A DNA stretch of 64,000 bases from assembly GCA_947504205.1 (NCBI GenBank), contig CANNGL010000002.1, positions 124,001-188,000 on the forward strand, in the 5' to 3' direction. This document shows positions 1-8,309 of the stretch, piece after piece (within the stretch, counting starts at the first letter, position 1; each line of letters begins with the position of its first letter). Source of the stretch: an uncultured Litoreibacter sp. GTDB taxonomy: Bacteria; Pseudomonadota; Alphaproteobacteria; Rhodobacterales; Rhodobacteraceae. Below the pieces are notes generated by a model that searched no databases, had not been told where the DNA came from, and saw only the letters and a list, made by a program, of their open reading frames with translations. The position numbers were made by a program, and so were the translations under genes.

Positions 1-1236
1 GTCACGTGCGTCACATAGTTCATTCACAACGCCGATGGCTTGCGCGTAGGAATTGGGCCGGTTGCCGGGTTTGACGTTCTCGGCAACGTACTCATTCCAC
101 TTTGACCGCTCTGCCTGCGCATGCGAGGTCCAGTCCGACGGCGCGCGATAGCCCTCCAAGCCCTTTGTCAGAGAGACGAGGCCATGTTTGGCGTCACCAA
201 TCACCGGCAAAGACATGTGTTTTTGTGCATCGTGACGCGCGAAATTCAGACCAATGAACTTGGCCTCTTTGGAAAATGCCGTCCATGACCCGGTGGTGAA
301 ATCCTGCAGGCGTGTCCCGACCGCTAGAATAACATCTGCCTGCTCGGCAATTGCATTTGCGGAATCTGAGCCCGTTACGCCGACTGGTCCGATATTCAAC
401 GGATGGTCCCAGAGCATGTTGGCCCGTCCCGCTATGGTCTCAACCACGGGTATGTCGCTGGTTTCAGCCAAGTCGGTCAGTTCCTGAACGGCGTCGGCAT
501 ATTGCACACCGCCGCCCGCAATAATCATCGGGCGCTTAGCTGATCGAAGCAGGGCAATCGCCTCCTCGACCTCCCGTGGGTCCGGCAAAGGTTGGCGGAT
601 GCGGTAAACCTTCTTGGCGAAGAAGGACTTGGGATAATCATAGGCCCAGCCCTGAACGTCTTGCGGCAGACCAATGAAGGCCGGACCGCAATCAGCGGGA
701 TCCAACATTGTGTTAAGCGCTGCAGGCAATGACTGAACGATCTGAGCCGGATGGGTGATGCGATCCCAGTAGCGGCTGACTGATTTGAACGCGTCATTCA
801 GGCCGATGGCCGGAGAGTTGAAGTGTTCAAGCTGTTGCAGAACGGGGTCGGGCAGACGCGTCAGGAACGTGTCGCCACAGAGCATCAGAACCGGTAGCCG
901 ATTGGCATGAGCCAAGGCCGCTGATGTCAACAGGTTGGATGTCCCCGGACCCGCCGATGCGGTGCAGAACATAAACCTGCGGCGCAGCCATTGCTTGGTG
1001 TATCCGGCCGCGGCAAAGCCCATGCTTTGCTCGTTTTGACCGCGGTATAATGGTAGCGCTTCACGGTGCTCGTAGAGTGCTTCGCCCAGACAGGGTACAT
1101 TTCCGTGTCCGAATATGCCGAAACCACCACCGCAAACGCGATGCTCCACCCCGTCAATCTCGATATATTGATTGGCAAGCCATTTGATGATGGCCTGCGC
1201 GGTCGTCATGCGAATGGTATCAGGTTCAGTACTCAT
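1..1236 (-). CDS. iolD: 3D-(3,5/4)-trihydroxycyclohexane-1,2-dione hydrolase, partial (C-terminus outside window)
   Basis: This is a thiamine-diphosphate enzyme of myo-inositol catabolism that opens the ring of the diketone formed by IolE. The frame is open for 412 codons from an ATG at 1236 and runs off the left edge, so roughly the last third of a typical IolD of about 600 residues is missing. Near the N-terminus I read GFGIFGHGNVPCLGEALYE, then LYRGQNEQSMGFAAAGY, and later NRLPVLMLCGD followed by PDPVLQQLEHF. Together these are the IolD pattern rather than that of acetolactate synthase. The gene diverges from the iolG-like gene. The shared 121-bp promoter region carries a perfect LacI-type palindrome at 1316-1333. 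Confidence 0.92.
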   Translation of the reverse strand, partial: MSTEPDTIRMTTAQAIIKWLANQYIEIDGVEHRVCGGGFGIFGHGNVPCLGEALYEHREALPLYRGQNEQSMGFAAAGYTKQWLRRRFMFCTASAGPGTSNLLTSAALAHANRLPVLMLCGDTFLTRLPDPVLQQLEHFNSPAIGLNDAFKSVSRYWDRITHPAQIVQSLPAALNTMLDPADCGPAFIGLPQDVQGWAYDYPKSFFAKKVYRIRQPLPDPREVEEAIALLRSAKRPMIIAGGGVQYADAVQELTDLAETSDIPVVETIAGRANMLWDHPLNIGPVGVTGSDSANAIAEQADVILAVGTRLQDFTTGSWTAFSKEAKFIGLNFARHDAQKHMSLPVIGDAKHGLVSLTKGLEGYRAPSDWTSHAQAERSKWNEYVAENVKPGNRPNSYAQAIGVVNELCDARD

Positions 1237-1315
1237 CGCGACGCGACCCCTCCCAGGATTTTTGAGCGCTCCCACAGAAATCATCTTGCGAGATTTCGAT
1301 TCTCAAGATACTGAT

Positions 1316-1333
1316 TTTGCAACCGGTTGCAAA
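1316..1333. promoter_or_regulatory. LacI-family operator, perfect 18-bp palindrome
   Basis: The sequence TTTGCAACCGGTTGCAAA is perfectly palindromic with the central CG typical of LacI-family sites. It ends 24 bp before the iolG-like ATG and starts 79 bp before the iolD ATG. An identical 18-mer lies at 10113-10130, beside a lacI gene. Binding by that regulator is inferred. Confidence 0.75.
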
Positions 1334-1357
1334 CATATTTCCGCGGGAGGATTGCGA

Positions 1358-2461
1358 ATGGCCGAGATTGGGATCGGGATCCTTGGCGGCGGGTATATGG
1401 GCAAAGCGCATTCCGTTGCGATGTCTGCGGTTGGTGCGATCTTCGATACATCGCTCAGACCCAAACTGGAAATGATCTGCACCTCGACCGCTGACAGCGC
1501 CGAACGTTATCGCAAGGCCTATGGCTTCAACCGCGCAACCGCCGACTGGCAGGTCCTCGTCGAAGATCCGAAGGTGGAAGCGATCATCATCGCAACACCA
1601 CAGGAAACCCATCGCGAGATTGCTGAAGCGGCCTTTGCGTTTGGCAAACCTGTCATGTGCGAAAAACCAATGGGGTTGGGCTTGGATGACGCCACAGCAA
1701 TGGTTGCGGCGGCTGAAGCCTCGGGATGCGCCAATATGGTGGCTTATAACTACATCCGGACGCCAGCATCGCAGTTTGCCCGCAAACTGATTGCCAACGG
1801 GGAGATCGGCCAAATCACCTGGTTTCGCGGTGAGCATACGGAAGATTTCTATGCGGACCCTACCGCCCCCGGCACGTGGCGGATGCATGGTGATGCCAAC
1901 GGCTGCATCGGCGATCTGGCGCCCCATATCTTCAATGCCGCGCGCGCACTTATTGGCCCCATCGCCGAGCTGAGCGCCGTCGTCGAAACTGTGCATGAAA
2001 CCAGAGGCGGCGAGATCGCAACCAACGATGATCAGGTGCAGGTCATGTGCCGGTTCGAAAATGGCGTGCATGGCCATCTGTTCGGCAGCCGGATCGCGAC
2101 CGGCCGCAAGATGGGCTATGCCTATGAAATTACTGGAACAAAAGGAGCCATTCGGTTTGATCAGGAAGATCAGAATGCGATCTGGCTCTATCGCGCAGAA
2201 GGCCCGGAGGCCGAGCGCGGCTTTCGCAAGATCCTGACCGGTCCTGCGCATCCAGACTATCTGCCATTCTGTCAGGGTCCGGGACATGGCACGGGCTATC
2301 AGGATCAGATCATCATCGAAGCGCGGGATTTTCTGGAAGCCATCGCCACAGGCGACCCCGTTTGGCCGACATTCCGCGAAGGGTTGGAAGTGCAGCGCAT
2401 CGTGGCCGCTGCGCGCGCATCAAGTGAAACGCGAAGCTGGCAAAACGTCAGCGATTTCTGA
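1358..2461 (+). CDS. Gfo/Idh/MocA oxidoreductase, inositol 2-dehydrogenase-like
   Basis: This is an NAD(P)-dependent dehydrogenase of 367 residues. The N-terminal Rossmann motif GILGGGYMG is at about residues 7-15 and the family catalytic EKP motif at 102-104 (CEKPMG). It begins at the ATG at 1358, which has GGGAGG just upstream. An earlier in-frame ATG would place the coding region across the LacI operator and lacks family similarity. It is divergent from iolD and 11 bp ahead of the IolE-like gene, so oxidation of myo-inositol or a related inositol to the inosose is the likely role. The exact substrate is not decided by sequence, since this family covers many sugars. Confidence 0.85.
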   Translation: MAEIGIGILGGGYMGKAHSVAMSAVGAIFDTSLRPKLEMICTSTADSAERYRKAYGFNRATADWQVLVEDPKVEAIIIATPQETHREIAEAAFAFGKPVMCEKPMGLGLDDATAMVAAAEASGCANMVAYNYIRTPASQFARKLIANGEIGQITWFRGEHTEDFYADPTAPGTWRMHGDANGCIGDLAPHIFNAARALIGPIAELSAVVETVHETRGGEIATNDDQVQVMCRFENGVHGHLFGSRIATGRKMGYAYEITGTKGAIRFDQEDQNAIWLYRAEGPEAERGFRKILTGPAHPDYLPFCQGPGHGTGYQDQIIIEARDFLEAIATGDPVWPTFREGLEVQRIVAAARASSETRSWQNVSDF

Positions 2462-2472
2462 GGATTACGACT

Positions 2473-3366
2473 ATGACGATACGCATCGGCAATGCGCCCT
2501 GCTCATGGGGTGTGGAATTCGCAAATGATCCACGCAACCCGGAGTGGCGGACGGTTCTCAAGGAGAACGCGGCGGCTGGCTACAAGGGGATCGAGTTGGG
2601 TCCTGTCGGGTTCATGCCTGAAGACCCTGCCCTGCTGTCAGAGGCCCTGGATGAGTTTGGCCAAGAGCTGATCGGTGGCGTGGTTTTTCGACCGTTCCAC
2701 GATCCCGACGCGTGGGACGATGTGATGGATGGGTCCGTGCGGACCTGCAAGGCTCTGGTCGCGCATGGTGCGCAACACCTTGTTTTGATTGATTCAATTT
2801 CACCAAGACGCGCGCCTACCGCCGGGCGTGCCGATGAGGCCGAACAAATGGATCAAGCAGAATGGTCAGCCTATCGCGACCGTATCGCCACCATCGCGAA
2901 GATGGGCGCCGAGGAATTCGGGCTGACCGTCGGCATCCATGCCCACGCGGCGGGGTTCATGGATTTTGAGCCTGAGCTGGAGCGCCTGTTGGACGAGGTG
3001 GATCAGACGATCCTGAAGATCTGCTTTGATACAGGCCATCATTCTTATGCCGGTTTTGATCCCGTTGCCTTCATGAAGCGGCACATGGATCGAATTTCCT
3101 ATATGCATTTCAAAGATATAGACCCCAAGGTGAAGGCTGATGTGATCTCCAATCGCACCGGCTTCTATGACGCCTGCGGGCAAGGCATCTTCTGCAATCT
3201 GGGGGATGGCGATGTTGATTTCCCCGCGGTGCGTCAGGTGCTTCTGGACAGCGAATTTGAGGGTTGGTGCACGGTCGAACAGGATTGCGACCCGACACTG
3301 GATCCCGACCCGCTGGGAGATGCAAAGCTCAACCGCGCCTACCTTGAGAGCATCGGTTTCGCTTGA
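2473..3366 (+). CDS. IolE/IolI-like sugar phosphate isomerase/epimerase (TIM barrel)
   Basis: This is a 297-residue AP-endonuclease-2-type TIM-barrel protein that starts with the GNAPCSWG strand typical of inosose dehydratase-like proteins. Metal-ligand patterns visible along the chain are GIHAHAAGF, CFDTGHHSYAG, MHFKDID and, near the end, WCTVEQD. It follows the iolG-like gene by 11 bp in the same direction, so a shared transcript is likely. In context it probably acts as 2-keto-myo-inositol dehydratase (IolE) or an inosose isomerase (IolI). I do not assign a symbol because the N-terminal motif differs from the better known Bacillus IolE. Confidence 0.8.
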   Translation: MTIRIGNAPCSWGVEFANDPRNPEWRTVLKENAAAGYKGIELGPVGFMPEDPALLSEALDEFGQELIGGVVFRPFHDPDAWDDVMDGSVRTCKALVAHGAQHLVLIDSISPRRAPTAGRADEAEQMDQAEWSAYRDRIATIAKMGAEEFGLTVGIHAHAAGFMDFEPELERLLDEVDQTILKICFDTGHHSYAGFDPVAFMKRHMDRISYMHFKDIDPKVKADVISNRTGFYDACGQGIFCNLGDGDVDFPAVRQVLLDSEFEGWCTVEQDCDPTLDPDPLGDAKLNRAYLESIGFA

Positions 3367-3376
3367 TCAAAACGGT

Positions 3377-3413
3377 GTAGGTTTTCTGTAGTTCTTTCGT
3401 AGTTTTTCCGTAG
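3377..3413 (+). repeat. Four GTAG direct repeats at exact 11-bp spacing
   Basis: GTAG occurs at 3377, 3388, 3399 and 3410, separated by T-rich 7-mers (GTTTTCT, TTCTTTC, TTTTTCC). The array lies between the IolE-like gene and the next Gfo/Idh/MocA gene, ending 55 bp before that ATG. The helical-turn spacing suggests an array of protein half-sites at a promoter. The binding protein is unknown. Confidence 0.55.
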
Positions 3414-3468
3414 CTACACGCGTCATACATTGGGGCATCGAAACACCCCACCCTGAGGAGGATACATC

Positions 3469-4602
3469 ATGGCGAAACTGAATTGGGGGATGATCGGGGG
3501 CGGCAAGGGCAGCCAGATCGGACCGGCTCACCGACTAGGCGCACAAGCGGACGGGTTGTTCACATTGGCAGCGGGGGCGCTTGATCACGACCCCGATGCG
3601 GGGCGTGCCTATGCGCAGGAGTTGGGTGTGGCCGACGACCGTGCCTACGGCAATTGGCAGGAGATGCTGGAGGGCGAGAAGAACCGCGACGACCGGGTCG
3701 ATCTGGTGACAGTTGCCACGCCGAACGCCACCCATTTCGAGATCACCAAGACCTTTCTGGAAGCCGGGTTCAATGTGTTGTGCGAGAAGCCTATGACGAT
3801 GACGGTCGAGGAAGGCGAAGAGATCGTGAAGGTCGCCAAATCTTCCGGCAAGATTTGTGCGGTGAACTATTGCTACTCGGCCTATCCGATGGTGCGCGAG
3901 ATGCGCGATATGGTGCGGCGTGGAGAGGTTGGAAAAGTGCGCCTTGTGGTGGCTAATTTCAGCCACGGCCATCATGGGGATGCGGGGGACGCTGACAATC
4001 CGCGGGTGCGCTGGCGCTATGACCCAGCGATGGCGGGTGTCTCTGGCCAATTCGCGGATTGCGGCATTCATGCGCTGCATATGGCAAGTTTCATCGCGGA
4101 CGATCAGGTGCGCACATTGTCTGCCGATTTCGCCTCGACCATTGCCAGCCGGGTGCTGGAAGATGATGCGATGGTCAATTTCCGAATGGAGGGTGGTACC
4201 GTCGGGCGGCTCTGGACATCATCCGTGGCCATCGGGCGTCAGCATGGCTTCGATATTCAGGTCTTTGGTGAGACGGGCGGGATGCGCTGGGCGTCCGAGC
4301 AGCCGAACCAAGTGTATTACACGCCTGTCGGTGGCCGGACGCAGATCATGGAAAAAGGCGAAGGCGGGCTGTCTTCGGAGGCGACCCGACTGAGCCGCGT
4401 CGCGATTGCACATCCCGAGGGCTTCCCGCTGGCCGTGGCAAACATCTATGTCGATCTTGCCGCTGCGATTAAGGGCGAGATGCGGGACGGCCTGCCAACG
4501 GCGGAGGACGGGTTGAGGTCAATGGCGGCTGTGCATCAGGCCGTGGCGTCAGCCAAGGCCGACGGCGCATGGGTCGATGCCAGGCCCCCGAGTTTACGGT
4601 GA
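3469..4602 (+). CDS. Gfo/Idh/MocA family oxidoreductase
   Basis: This is a 377-residue NAD(P)-dependent oxidoreductase with the Rossmann motif MIGGGKGSQIG at residues 8-18 and the EKP catalytic motif at 106-108 (CEKPMTMT). A GAGGAGG ribosome site precedes the ATG. It lies 102 bp downstream of the IolE-like gene, and the gap holds a phased GTAG repeat array, so it may have its own promoter. The GGGKGS N-terminus and length resemble dehydrogenases often found in inositol and sugar clusters, for example scyllo-inositol dehydrogenase-like proteins. The substrate is inferred only from the neighbours. Confidence 0.82.
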   Translation: MAKLNWGMIGGGKGSQIGPAHRLGAQADGLFTLAAGALDHDPDAGRAYAQELGVADDRAYGNWQEMLEGEKNRDDRVDLVTVATPNATHFEITKTFLEAGFNVLCEKPMTMTVEEGEEIVKVAKSSGKICAVNYCYSAYPMVREMRDMVRRGEVGKVRLVVANFSHGHHGDAGDADNPRVRWRYDPAMAGVSGQFADCGIHALHMASFIADDQVRTLSADFASTIASRVLEDDAMVNFRMEGGTVGRLWTSSVAIGRQHGFDIQVFGETGGMRWASEQPNQVYYTPVGGRTQIMEKGEGGLSSEATRLSRVAIAHPEGFPLAVANIYVDLAAAIKGEMRDGLPTAEDGLRSMAAVHQAVASAKADGAWVDARPPSLR

Positions 4603-4693
4603 GATTGCGGGTTTGCGGACAATTCTGCCGTTCGATCGTTGTCGTATCGTTCATTCCTCGATACGGTCTTTGTGTCTATCAGTGGAAAAAAGC

Positions 4694-5296
4694 ATGGGGA
4701 CTTTAACAATTGCTACTTCTCTCGCATTGCTCGGCGCAACCTGCGTCATGGCCGAGGAACGATCCACGATAACCATGAAGACGTTTTCTGTCGTATCGAA
4801 AATCGCTCCACCTCCTTGGGCGACAGGCCGGGACTTTGGTGAGCTTTTTCGGGATGAAGGAACTACTACGTCCGGTCATAAATTCTTTATCTGGGAGGCA
4901 ATTCCAAGCGGAGAAAAATTTGATAACTGGACAAGGTTATATGCAATAACCGCCGAAAACCCTTCGAATGGTGAGATTGACGACTACGTGAATGGCCAAA
5001 TCAATAGGTTCAGCGAGGCCTGTTCTGATGTTGCGGTCCAGTTTTCCGAAACTACTCCTCCAAACCAAAAAATCTTCATAGTCTACTGCGAGGCGTACAA
5101 GGATCGACCTGAGCTTGGTGAAGTCGCGTTCTTAAATATGCAATTAGTTAATCAAACTTTGGTAAAGAACTATCTGCACATCCGCGGGCCTAAGTTTCAG
5201 ATCCGAAACGCATCTCATGCCCCGTTTCCAATGGAGCAAATGCGTGATGCAATCTACCGTGTCGGGCAACTAAAGCTAATGCCGCTTCCGGACTGA
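4694..5296 (+). CDS. Secreted protein of unknown function
   Basis: This is a 200-residue protein I do not recognise. The chosen ATG at 4694 gives a short hydrophobic signal-like segment (TIATSLALLGATCVMA) with likely cleavage before EERST. The frame is open upstream to 4577, overlapping the previous gene, but that extension is not signal-like. The mature part has two cysteines (in EACSDV and VYCEAY) that could pair in the periplasm. Base composition is visibly richer in A+T than the flanking genes, which may indicate recent acquisition. No operon partner is evident. Confidence 0.6.
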   Translation: MGTLTIATSLALLGATCVMAEERSTITMKTFSVVSKIAPPPWATGRDFGELFRDEGTTTSGHKFFIWEAIPSGEKFDNWTRLYAITAENPSNGEIDDYVNGQINRFSEACSDVAVQFSETTPPNQKIFIVYCEAYKDRPELGEVAFLNMQLVNQTLVKNYLHIRGPKFQIRNASHAPFPMEQMRDAIYRVGQLKLMPLPD

Positions 5297-5316
5297 CGTT
5301 CGCCATTGTCCACTTT

Positions 5317-5331
5317 GGGCTCTAAGCGGAC
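5317..5331. repeat. Short dispersed repeat, copy 1
   Basis: The 15-mer GGGCTCTAAGCGGAC at 5317-5331 is found again at 8281-8295. Similar CCGTTCG text follows in both places. Each copy lies in a gene-poor gap. It may be a remnant of an intergenic repeat family. Confidence 0.4.
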
Positions 5332-5522
5332 GAAGTTGCCGTTCGCTGCAATTGATCGGTCCACGCTGCATCTGCGCAACGTTCCTCAGGTCGGATAGAG
5401 AGCGGACATTCGCTATGCTCTTAGATCAATGATAAGGCCTTAAAGAAAGCGTCATCGGCGGTCTGCTTGGATATCAACGCGGGGGCTTACCTGACAACGG
5501 CTCGATTTTCTACAAGCAAACT

Positions 5523-5560
5523 GGGGCATCCTACCGCAACACTTCGTGCGAGGATGCCCC
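5523..5560 (-). terminator. Hairpin downstream of the TPR gene
   Basis: GGGGCATCCT (5523-5532) pairs perfectly with AGGATGCCCC (5551-5560), and the loop itself can form a CGCA/TGCG stem. It lies 10 bp past the stop of the minus-strand TPR gene. The following T run on the minus strand is short, so termination efficiency is uncertain. Confidence 0.5.
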
Positions 5561-5569
5561 TGAACCCAT

Positions 5570-7060
5570 TCAGTTTCCTGAAGCTTCGGCGATCCCTTCA
5601 ATGGACCGGCGACGATTGGGCGAAATAACAAGCGCCGCTTGGTAAGACGAGACAGCAGACTCAGCGTCATTGATCAAGCGCTGCATGTCGCCAAGTTGTT
5701 CGCGGATAGGAAGAACATGGCTTGGCGTGACAGGAGCCTTTCCAACGGAGTCCTCCACATCAGCAGCGGCCTGCATCATCGCAAGCGCGTTGGAGTCGCC
5801 GGATTCGTACGCCTGCCACGCTTCGATGGCCCCACGTTGTGCGCCAGCAAGCGTGACCCAGTACTTCATTCCACGATCATTCATCGTTTCAGAAAAGTCA
5901 GCGAGACGGGCCAGAGCTGTCTCGACGCCCTTCGCATTGCCGCTTCGCGCGACACCAATGCCTTGCGCGAAGGCCACAATGGCAAGTGCATGCGGGTAGC
6001 GTCCCCATTCCAGACCTTCATAGGGAATGTCCGGCAATGCCGCAGCGGCTTCCCAATCTTCCTGCTCCAACGCAAGCCGGGCTGGCGCGGCTGCCACGGC
6101 ATAGGCCGTTCCAAACACATCTTGCATGTCAGCCGTGCTGAGCAAGGTCGCAACTGTTTGGGACGCTTCTTCCACTTCTCCCATCTGCAACAAGGCATAG
6201 GTCAGGTAGTCAAGCGCGTGGGGGTAATGGTTAGAGACCGTCCCACCAATCATCGGCTGAGCAAGTACTGCCGCAGCAGATCGGCGGTTGAGGTCCGCGG
6301 CCTCTTCCCATCGACCAAGCCGCGTCATGATGTGGGACGGCATATGAAGCGCGTGGGGGTTCTCGGGTGCGAGTTCCAGATAGGCCTGAACGAAAGGCAA
6401 AGCGGCTTCCGCTAACGGCGGATGATCGTAGGCATGGATCAGATAGTGCAATGCTCCGGGGTGCTGCGGAGCCTTATCGTGCAGCCTTTCCAGCAGCGCG
6501 CCGGCCTCCCTCTGAAGCTCTAGCGACCTGTCACCTGGCGATGCAATCGCCAGCGTGGCCAAAGCTGCGAACGCAGCCGCATCGTCATTGTCAGGGTAGT
6601 CCGCGTAAATCTGGCGTTGGGCCTCTGCCCAGGCAGCTTTTCTCTCTGGATAGGTCTCAAGACTCGGGTCGTAGAAGGTTGACGCGGCGGCCAGGTAAGC
6701 CTCTTCAAGCGCGGTACCAGCATCAAGCCCGGCGGCCTGCTCAATTGCGGCCAAGCCTTTCTCGCGCTCGGGAGGCGATTGAATGCCGGGCCAAAGCGGA
6801 TGAAAGTTGCTCATCGCAATTCCCCACTGTGCCATTGCGCAACTTGGGTCCGTTTCAGCAGCCGCTTCAAAACGGGCGCTGGCCATCTGATACATCATGT
6901 GGTGCAGAAGCAGCGTGCCCTCAGACACGATGTTTTGGGCAGATGGGGCGCAGCTCGTTGGGAAATCAATCTGGCCCAGCTTGGAGGTATCCGCGTGCGC
7001 CGCAAAAGCTCCCATCGATAGACTCAATGCAATTGAACCAGCAAGAATTGGATATTTCAT
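5570..7060 (-). CDS. Exported tetratricopeptide-repeat protein
   Basis: This is a 496-residue protein starting MKYPILAG, with an N-terminal signal peptide ending near AFAAHA. The start at 7060 has AAGGAGA upstream; an in-frame extension to 7132 is less likely. Most of the chain is helical, with TPR-like blocks such as MASARFEAAAETDPSCAMAQ, AQRQIYADYPDNDDAAAFAALA and VQAYLELAPENPHALHMPSH. It resembles a family of periplasmic TPR proteins of unknown role with a conserved HHMMYQMA and MAQWGIAMSN start. It is transcribed away from the LysR gene at 7157, so that regulator is a candidate for its control. Confidence 0.78.
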   Translation of the reverse strand: MKYPILAGSIALSLSMGAFAAHADTSKLGQIDFPTSCAPSAQNIVSEGTLLLHHMMYQMASARFEAAAETDPSCAMAQWGIAMSNFHPLWPGIQSPPEREKGLAAIEQAAGLDAGTALEEAYLAAASTFYDPSLETYPERKAAWAEAQRQIYADYPDNDDAAAFAALATLAIASPGDRSLELQREAGALLERLHDKAPQHPGALHYLIHAYDHPPLAEAALPFVQAYLELAPENPHALHMPSHIMTRLGRWEEAADLNRRSAAAVLAQPMIGGTVSNHYPHALDYLTYALLQMGEVEEASQTVATLLSTADMQDVFGTAYAVAAAPARLALEQEDWEAAAALPDIPYEGLEWGRYPHALAIVAFAQGIGVARSGNAKGVETALARLADFSETMNDRGMKYWVTLAGAQRGAIEAWQAYESGDSNALAMMQAAADVEDSVGKAPVTPSHVLPIREQLGDMQRLINDAESAVSSYQAALVISPNRRRSIEGIAEASGN

Positions 7061-7130
7061 AGTCTGTCTCCTTGTTTTTTGCTCAAAGCTGCGTCTTCCA
7101 AATCCTCCTGACAAACGAGATTGCTTTAGC

Positions 7131-7150
7131 ACTTGGGCAAGTTAAACTTG
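7131..7150. promoter_or_regulatory. Overlapping dyads upstream of lysR, candidate LysR box
   Basis: ACTTG-GG-CAAGT (7131-7142) overlaps CAAGTT-A-AACTTG (7138-7150). The pair lies immediately before the LysR ATG at 7157, in the 96-bp region divergent with the TPR gene. Autoregulation is inferred from position. Confidence 0.4.
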
Positions 7151-7156
7151 TGTCAA

Positions 7157-8110
7157 ATGTCTGAACGCCTCCCATCTCTGAAGGCCTTACGCACGTTTGA
7201 AGCCGCTGCCCGACACCGGAGCTTTGCAAAGGCTGCAAGCGAGTTGGCCGTGACACCTGCCGCTGTAGGGTTTCAAATCAGGCAGTTGGAAGACGACCTT
7301 GGCGGGGCGTTGTTTCTGAGAAAGCACCGCGCGGTTGAACTCACTTCTCGCGGGCGTCAATTATCAACTGAATTGGGCCCAGCATTCAAAGATATTGAAA
7401 ATGCGTGGAGGGCGGCGCAATCGCCGATGGAACAGTCGCGCCTCAACGTGACCGGCCCGACACGGGCACTCCAGGATTGGATTTTGCCAGGCGTTTCGAG
7501 AGCCGAAAGAGACATCGATCTGCAATTTTCGTGGGATATGACCAAGGAAATGCGCGACTTGGCAACAGGTCAGGCTGATCTGGCCATACGCTGGGCAAGG
7601 GAGCCAACGTCAGACCTCCATTGGGAACCATTGCTTCGGACTTGGTTCACACCACTCCTCAGGCCAGATGTGGCGCGATACGTTGAACATCCCCAAGATC
7701 TTTGCCAGGCTGGCTTGATCGGGGTGGACTATCGTGTCGATGAAAGCGAGCAAGAGACAATGTGGTCCGCTTGGCATCGCCTGAACAACCTTAAGACGCC
7801 TTCAGAATTCGCGCTTAACTGCACGGATACTGCAAGTGCTGTAGAGGTGGCGGTATCCACTGGGCACGCGGCTATAGCTGGTTCGTTCTTGGCGCTTGAG
7901 CATCTAGAAGACGGTAATCTTGTCGCCCCGTTCGAGACTGCCGTTGCACCATTTTCCCGATTCTGGTTGGTATGCCGAAAAGGAACTGAAAGCACCGATA
8001 GCTACCGATGGTTTCTTGACGCTGCCCGAGAAAGTGGTGAGCGGATCAACGGTTTTGCAGCGCGACTGCGTGTCTATCATCCCGATGGAAGTGAGGCGGC
8101 CCTGCTATGA
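7157..8110 (+). CDS. LysR-family regulator, GcvA-like
   Basis: This is a 317-residue DNA-binding regulator. The N-terminal winged helix-turn-helix reads LPSLKALRTFEAAARHRSFA then AASELAVTPAAVGFQIRQLE, followed by a LysR substrate-binding domain. The LPSLKALRTFEAAAR start is characteristic of the GcvA/AmpR-like subgroup. The ATG at 7157 is preferred because the in-frame ATG at 7133 would place extra, non-family residues in front. It is divergent from the TPR gene and has palindromic sites at its own start, so autoregulation and control of the TPR gene are plausible. The ligand is unknown. Confidence 0.88.
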   Translation: MSERLPSLKALRTFEAAARHRSFAKAASELAVTPAAVGFQIRQLEDDLGGALFLRKHRAVELTSRGRQLSTELGPAFKDIENAWRAAQSPMEQSRLNVTGPTRALQDWILPGVSRAERDIDLQFSWDMTKEMRDLATGQADLAIRWAREPTSDLHWEPLLRTWFTPLLRPDVARYVEHPQDLCQAGLIGVDYRVDESEQETMWSAWHRLNNLKTPSEFALNCTDTASAVEVAVSTGHAAIAGSFLALEHLEDGNLVAPFETAVAPFSRFWLVCRKGTESTDSYRWFLDAARESGERINGFAARLRVYHPDGSEAALL

Positions 8111-8280
8111 CGGCACGCGCTCCCCTACCGTACATGCGCCTCTCGGCTGTAAAACGAAACCCAAGCTTTTCGGCACCGAGACAACGGTTCAACCAATTGG
8201 CCAGCTTCCGTTTTGGACCAGTCAAAACCGAGGTGTCTTTCTGTCCGAGCAACACTCTGCAAATGCAAACGAAGTGGTAA

Positions 8281-8295
8281 GGGCTCTAAGCGGAC
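8281..8295. repeat. Short dispersed repeat, copy 2
   Basis: This is an exact second copy of GGGCTCTAAGCGGAC (first at 5317-5331), in the 199-bp gap between the LysR gene and the orphan at 8310. I see nothing else in that gap. Confidence 0.4.
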
Positions 8296-8309
8296 TTTGC
8301 AGCCGTTCG

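Noticed and set aside
1226-2287. A 353-codon minus-strand frame opposite the iolG-like gene
   Set aside because: The composition is low in family-like patterns, and the region is fully explained by the dehydrogenase on the plus strand.
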